Assembly: GCF_017916255.1 (NCBI RefSeq)
Contig: NZ_CP072827.1
Coordinates: 5,977,501-6,041,500 of the forward strand
Direction of reading: 5' to 3'
Source of the DNA: Streptomyces mobaraensis NBRC 13819 = DSM 40847
Lineage (GTDB): Bacteria; Actinomycetota; Actinomycetes; Streptomycetales; Streptomycetaceae
Length of the DNA: 64,000 nt
Made by a program: the position numbers and the translations under genes. This document shows, one piece after another, positions 61,314 to 64,000 of this stretch (its first letter is position 1; each line of letters opens with the position of its first letter). Below the pieces are notes generated by a model. That model was not told where the DNA came from and searched no databases. It worked only from the letters and a program-made list of their open reading frames with translations.

Positions 61314-62569
61314 TGGGCTGCCTCCAAGGAGAGTACCGCGACGTGTTGCTGGGCGAGGAAGGGAGCAACTGCGCCCACTTCTTCGGGTGTGACGGTGAGG
61401 ATCTGCAGGGGAAGTTCCTGGACTGCCTCGGCTGCACCGTGCAGCAGCTCCATCGAGCCCACGAGCAGGAGGCGTCCCAATGGCTGGTCCTGGGAGCGCC
61501 ACATCTGGGAGGCAAGACGCCGGGCCGTACGTGCCACTTCGTCCTGGGACGGACCAGTCCGCGCGATGGTGGCGAGTTCGTCGCGTATCTCGGTGACCAG
61601 TTGCTGCGGTGTGATGGTCTCGGCGTGCAGAGCCTCGATGATCCACGGGAGCGGAGCCCGCCCGTCGAAGGGGTTGCCGAACAGGCCGATATAGGTTCCC
61701 AGGTCTGTCACTCCCGTCGTGGGGCAGAGTCTGCGGTCCAGTCGGCCTAGCGGGTCATCGACAAGGACGTCGGCGAGTACGACTGCAGCAAGCAGCTCAC
61801 GTGTGGGACGAGCCGCCTCGGGAGCGCGGAAGGCGATGGCCGTCGCTGGATGAGGGGCGTGAGGGTCGGACCGGCGCAAGAAGCGGTCTTCGGCGAGGGG
61901 CGGATCGGCCACGGGAGAGTCCTCGGAGCGCTCAAAGCGTTTGCTGATGGCTCCGAAGGCTTCGTGGATCTGGTCAGCGATGGATGCCTGGTCAAATGAT
62001 CCACTGACCGTGAGTACAGCATTCGCCGGAGCGTAGAACTTCTGCAAGAAATGATCTAGCTGCTGGGGGGTGAGGGTCTCCACCCGGTCGACACCGTATC
62101 CGTTATGGGTGTTTTCTGGTGCGTTGAAGGCAATTTCCGAGATCCACATCCAGGGGAACCCGCCGAACGGTTGGCCGTCAATATTGGCCCGGATTTCGTC
62201 TTTGACTATCTGGACCTCTCTGCGCATCACGGCAGGTGACGTCTCCTCGACCGACATTCGCTGTGCTTCGAGCCTCAGCAGTGCTCCGACTTCCGCTTTC
62301 GGTAGCACTCCGTAGTAGTCGGTGTGGTCGGCCTGGGTGGTGGCGTTCAGCATGCCACCGCTCTGGAGTATGTGGTTGACCTGCGCCTTCGGAACACCGT
62401 CCCATAGCACGTGCTCGCAGAGGTGGGCGATCCCGTTGAGGTCCCTGGGCTCTGTACGGAAGCCGACGTCGTAGTGAACGGCGACGCCGACCAAGCCGTG
62501 AGCGTCGTATGGATCAAGAACCACTCGCAGGCCGTTGTCGAGTTTCAGTCGTTCGAAGCCACTGGCCAT
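61310..62569 (-). CDS. M16-family zinc peptidase, catalytic subunit
   Basis: A 419-residue M16B peptidase. The inverted zinc motif is HLCEH (His49, Glu52, His53), and the third ligand is in the helix REVQIVKDEIRANID, about 70 residues on. Other typical elements are LDNGLRVVLDPYDAHGLVGV, GMLNATTQADHTDYYGVLPK and FYAPANAVLTVSGSFD. ATG 62569 has the strong ribosome site GGAGGTGACA. It forms a heterodimer with the product of the overlapping gene. Such pairs process RiPP leaders or degrade peptides; no precursor peptide is recognised beside it. Confidence 0.93.
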   Translation of the reverse strand: MASGFERLKLDNGLRVVLDPYDAHGLVGVAVHYDVGFRTEPRDLNGIAHLCEHVLWDGVPKAQVNHILQSGGMLNATTQADHTDYYGVLPKAEVGALLRLEAQRMSVEETSPAVMRREVQIVKDEIRANIDGQPFGGFPWMWISEIAFNAPENTHNGYGVDRVETLTPQQLDHFLQKFYAPANAVLTVSGSFDQASIADQIHEAFGAISKRFERSEDSPVADPPLAEDRFLRRSDPHAPHPATAIAFRAPEAARPTRELLAAVVLADVLVDDPLGRLDRRLCPTTGVTDLGTYIGLFGNPFDGRAPLPWIIEALHAETITPQQLVTEIRDELATIARTGPSQDEVARTARRLASQMWRSQDQPLGRLLLVGSMELLHGAAEAVQELPLQILTVTPEEVGAVAPFLAQQHVAVLSLEAAQ

Positions 62570-62619
62570 GGCTGTCACCTCCGGGTGTATCGAGCCAAGT
62601 TCCTGTACATGAAACACTC

Positions 62620-62650
62620 TTGACTCGTTGCTGGCTCCTGCACAAGGTGG
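62620..62650 (+). promoter_or_regulatory. Weak promoter candidate in the M16/hypothetical divergent gap
   Basis: TTGACT (62620-62625) is a fair -35 box facing the gene at 62684, but the -10 position (near 62643, CAAGGT) is poor. The 114-base gap between the divergent M16 and hypothetical genes must hold promoters for both. The ribosome site AGCGGAGGGAT precedes GTG 62684. Confidence 0.25.
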
Positions 62651-62683
62651 CCCAGACATCAAACTGAAAAGCGGAGGGATCAC

Positions 62684-63283
62684 GTGACGAGCGTCCACGA
62701 AAAACCGCTGCTTGCGGGTTCATTGAGGGCCAAGGACATCCAGATGGCCGCCACTGCCGATCTGGACCGGCGTGTCGTGCTCATCAGCGGTGCGATCGAC
62801 GTGAACACGCACGACATCGTCGTGACCTTCGAACTGCCGGAACCCGGCAAGTGGCAGATCATCAAGAGTGAGTCGAACCTGACCGATCTGCCTTGGCTCA
62901 CCTGGCAGATGACCTGTGACGAACACACCCGCTTCTCTGCCGACAGCGACGCCATGATCGTCTCGCGTCAGTTCGCCAAAACCTTCATGACGCCGGACCA
63001 GGACCGCATCACCTTCTATGACGGTGAAGTCAGGCCGGGTGAGGCGGTGTTGAAGATGTTCACGATCGAGGCTGCTCGACGACGGACGACCATCAACCAC
63101 AACCGGTTCGTTCCCCCGCCCACTGACGTGCCCGGCACGAGTCCTCAACGTCCGGAGCAGCCCACTCAGCCCCGTCCCATCAAACAACAGCTGGAGGAGC
63201 AGATCCGGCTGGTGGTGGAGAACGGGATGCCGCCGCGCCCCGCGATCGAGCTCTACATTCCTGTGACGTCGATCAAGGGATGA
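62684..63283 (+). CDS. Hypothetical protein beside the M16 peptidases
   Basis: A 199-residue protein from GTG 62684 with a good ribosome site. I do not recognise it. Residues 1-145 appear to be an alpha/beta domain (RRVVLISGAIDVNTHDIVVT, LTWQMTCDEHTRFSADSDAM, TFYDGEVRPGEAVLKMFTIE). A Pro/Gln/Thr-rich linker leads to a short helix and beta end (QLEEQIRLVVENGMPPRPAI). No signal peptide or membrane helix is present. It is followed by a strong hairpin, then the MFS gene. A role with the peptidase pair is likely only by position. Confidence 0.8.
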   Translation: MTSVHEKPLLAGSLRAKDIQMAATADLDRRVVLISGAIDVNTHDIVVTFELPEPGKWQIIKSESNLTDLPWLTWQMTCDEHTRFSADSDAMIVSRQFAKTFMTPDQDRITFYDGEVRPGEAVLKMFTIEAARRRTTINHNRFVPPPTDVPGTSPQRPEQPTQPRPIKQQLEEQIRLVVENGMPPRPAIELYIPVTSIKG

Positions 63284-63291
63284 AGGCTGAT

Positions 63292-63329
63292 GTCCTTCGG
63301 GGGGTGCGAGCAGGCACCCCCCGAAGGAC
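63292..63329 (+). terminator. Strong hairpin terminator
   Basis: GTCCTTCGGGGGGTGC (63292-63307) and GCACCCCCCGAAGGAC (63314-63329) form a perfect 16-bp stem with a 6-base loop, eight bases after the stop of the hypothetical gene. No T run follows. The MFS gene starts 16 bases on, so this may act as a terminator or attenuator between the two. Confidence 0.75.
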
Positions 63330-63344
63330 TGACCGAGGACGTGA

Positions 63345-64000
63345 ATGAAGACCGCTTACCTTCACCGCTTTGTTGTTGCCCGCACTGTCTCCATGCTCGG
63401 CGACCGTGCCGCAGAGAGCGCACTGCCGATCATCCTGCTGCTGGTCACGGACGACCCACTGGTAGCCGGGCTGGTCACCGCCTCCAACATTCTCCCCGCA
63501 TTGCTCTTTTCCCTTCCGGTGGGCCACCTTGCTGATACCCGGGAACGCCGCGGGCTCTTGATCACGGCTGATGTGTGGCGGGCGGTTCTGGGGCTTGGGC
63601 TCGCCCTGGTCCTCCTTGCGCCCGAACCTTCCGTCGCGTTGCTGGTCAGCATCACGTTCCTCATGGGATGCGGTGACGTCCTCTTTTCCGTGGCCTCGCA
63701 CACCTATCTGCCTGCGCTTGTCCCGTCGACGCGAATCATGCGTGCCAATACCGCTCTGGAGGCCGGGGACGCGGCGGCTACGCTCACCGGCCCGGCGCTC
63801 GCCGGCGTTCTCGTCTCCCGGTTCCCGCATCCAGTCGCACTGGTGGTGAACGCCGGTTCCTTCGTCGTTTCCGCGGTATTGCTGGCTCGGCTGCCCACCG
63901 CAAGGGCCCCGCATGCCGACGACCACAGGGTAAGCAGCAACTGCCGGACCGCGCGGAGACACGGGGATGTGCTTGCCGGCTTTCGTCTGCTCATCTCCGA
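63345..64000 (+). CDS. MFS transporter, N-terminal part (runs off the window)
   Basis: An open frame from ATG 63345 continues to the window edge (218 codons, no stop). It is hydrophobic with MFS layout: RTVSMLGDRAAESALPIILL (helix 1), LVAGLVTASNILPALLFSLP (helix 2), then the cytoplasmic loop GHLADTRERRGLLITADVWR, which matches the MFS motif A (GxLaDrxgrr). Further helices are LGLALVLLAPEPSVALLVSI and LVVNAGSFVVSAVLLARL. GAGGAC lies upstream as a weak ribosome site. It is probably an exporter of the drug or macrolide type related to the M16 locus. Confidence 0.88.
   Translation, partial: MKTAYLHRFVVARTVSMLGDRAAESALPIILLLVTDDPLVAGLVTASNILPALLFSLPVGHLADTRERRGLLITADVWRAVLGLGLALVLLAPEPSVALLVSITFLMGCGDVLFSVASHTYLPALVPSTRIMRANTALEAGDAAATLTGPALAGVLVSRFPHPVALVVNAGSFVVSAVLLARLPTARAPHADDHRVSSNCRTARRHGDVLAGFRLLIS

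Noticed and set aside
1-64000. CRISPR arrays, tRNA or rRNA genes, intact insertion sequences
   Set aside because: No regularly spaced repeats, no tRNA-like T-loop and acceptor pairing, and no transposase were seen; only a broken integrase is present.

Overview
The window looks like chromosome from a Streptomyces or close relative. It has very high GC, many GTG starts, long antisense shadow ORFs, stop/start overlaps of the ATGA and GTGA type, and families typical of that genus (ROK glucokinase, NACHT-TM NTPases, DUF1707). GC falls visibly only in the control region at 17.1-17.9 kb and in the last ~4.5 kb.

Region 1 (1-2.1 kb) is ordinary chromosome: the tail of a sugar ABC ATPase, a ROK-family glucokinase and a small membrane-anchored protein. 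Region 2 (2.2-14.4 kb) looks like a conflict or stress island. A small protein ends in a motif resembling the bacterial RHIM-like amyloid signalling motif. It is followed by a five-gene operon (GrpE-like, short Hsp70, large fn3-like protein, zinc-ribbon GTPase, membrane-bound pseudo-GTPase). Convergent to this is a NACHT NTPase with membrane segments whose extreme N-terminus carries a motif with the same spacing. Region 3 (14.5-17.1 kb) holds an ArsR-like regulator, a small possibly leaderless gene and an EspR-like DNA-binding protein.

Region 4 (17.1-39.5 kb) is a biosynthetic gene cluster I cannot match to a known product. SbnA and SbnB homologues predict L-2,3-diaminopropionate. AT, KR, ACP, DH and a single-chain KS-CLF fusion predict an iterative, highly reducing type II PKS making a conjugated polyenoyl chain. 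A GcvT-like protein, a GNAT fusion, an ABC exporter, a PPTase, a PapA-like acyltransferase, a CrtI-like oxidoreductase, an AMP-ligase/carrier-protein pair, an aminotransferase and an asparagine synthetase complete it. The likely product type is a polyenoyl amide of an amino acid.

Region 5 (40.2-55.1 kb), after two chromosomal membrane genes, is a RiPP cluster. On the minus strand lie a 51-residue precursor, an Ocin-ThiF protein, a cyclodehydratase-YcaO fusion, an unknown protein, a split LanB (glutamylation and elimination) and a SagB dehydrogenase, mostly with GTGA overlaps. Divergent from these is a YcaO-TfuA pair, known for peptide thioamidation. Only one SpaB_C-type protein is present and no separate pyridine synthase, so a linear azole/dehydroalanine peptide with a thioamide is predicted. 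A soluble histidine kinase/LuxR-type regulator pair is adjacent.

Region 6 (55.4-58.8 kb) has an OmpR-type regulator and an APC-superfamily permease. Region 7 (58.8-59.9 kb) holds gene remnants: an ABC ATPase fragment, a multiply frameshifted tyrosine integrase and a truncated pcaD. Region 8 (60-64 kb) is lower in GC and carries an M16 peptidase pair, a divergent hypothetical gene, a strong hairpin and the start of an MFS transporter that runs off the window. No tRNA, rRNA, CRISPR array or intact insertion sequence was seen.
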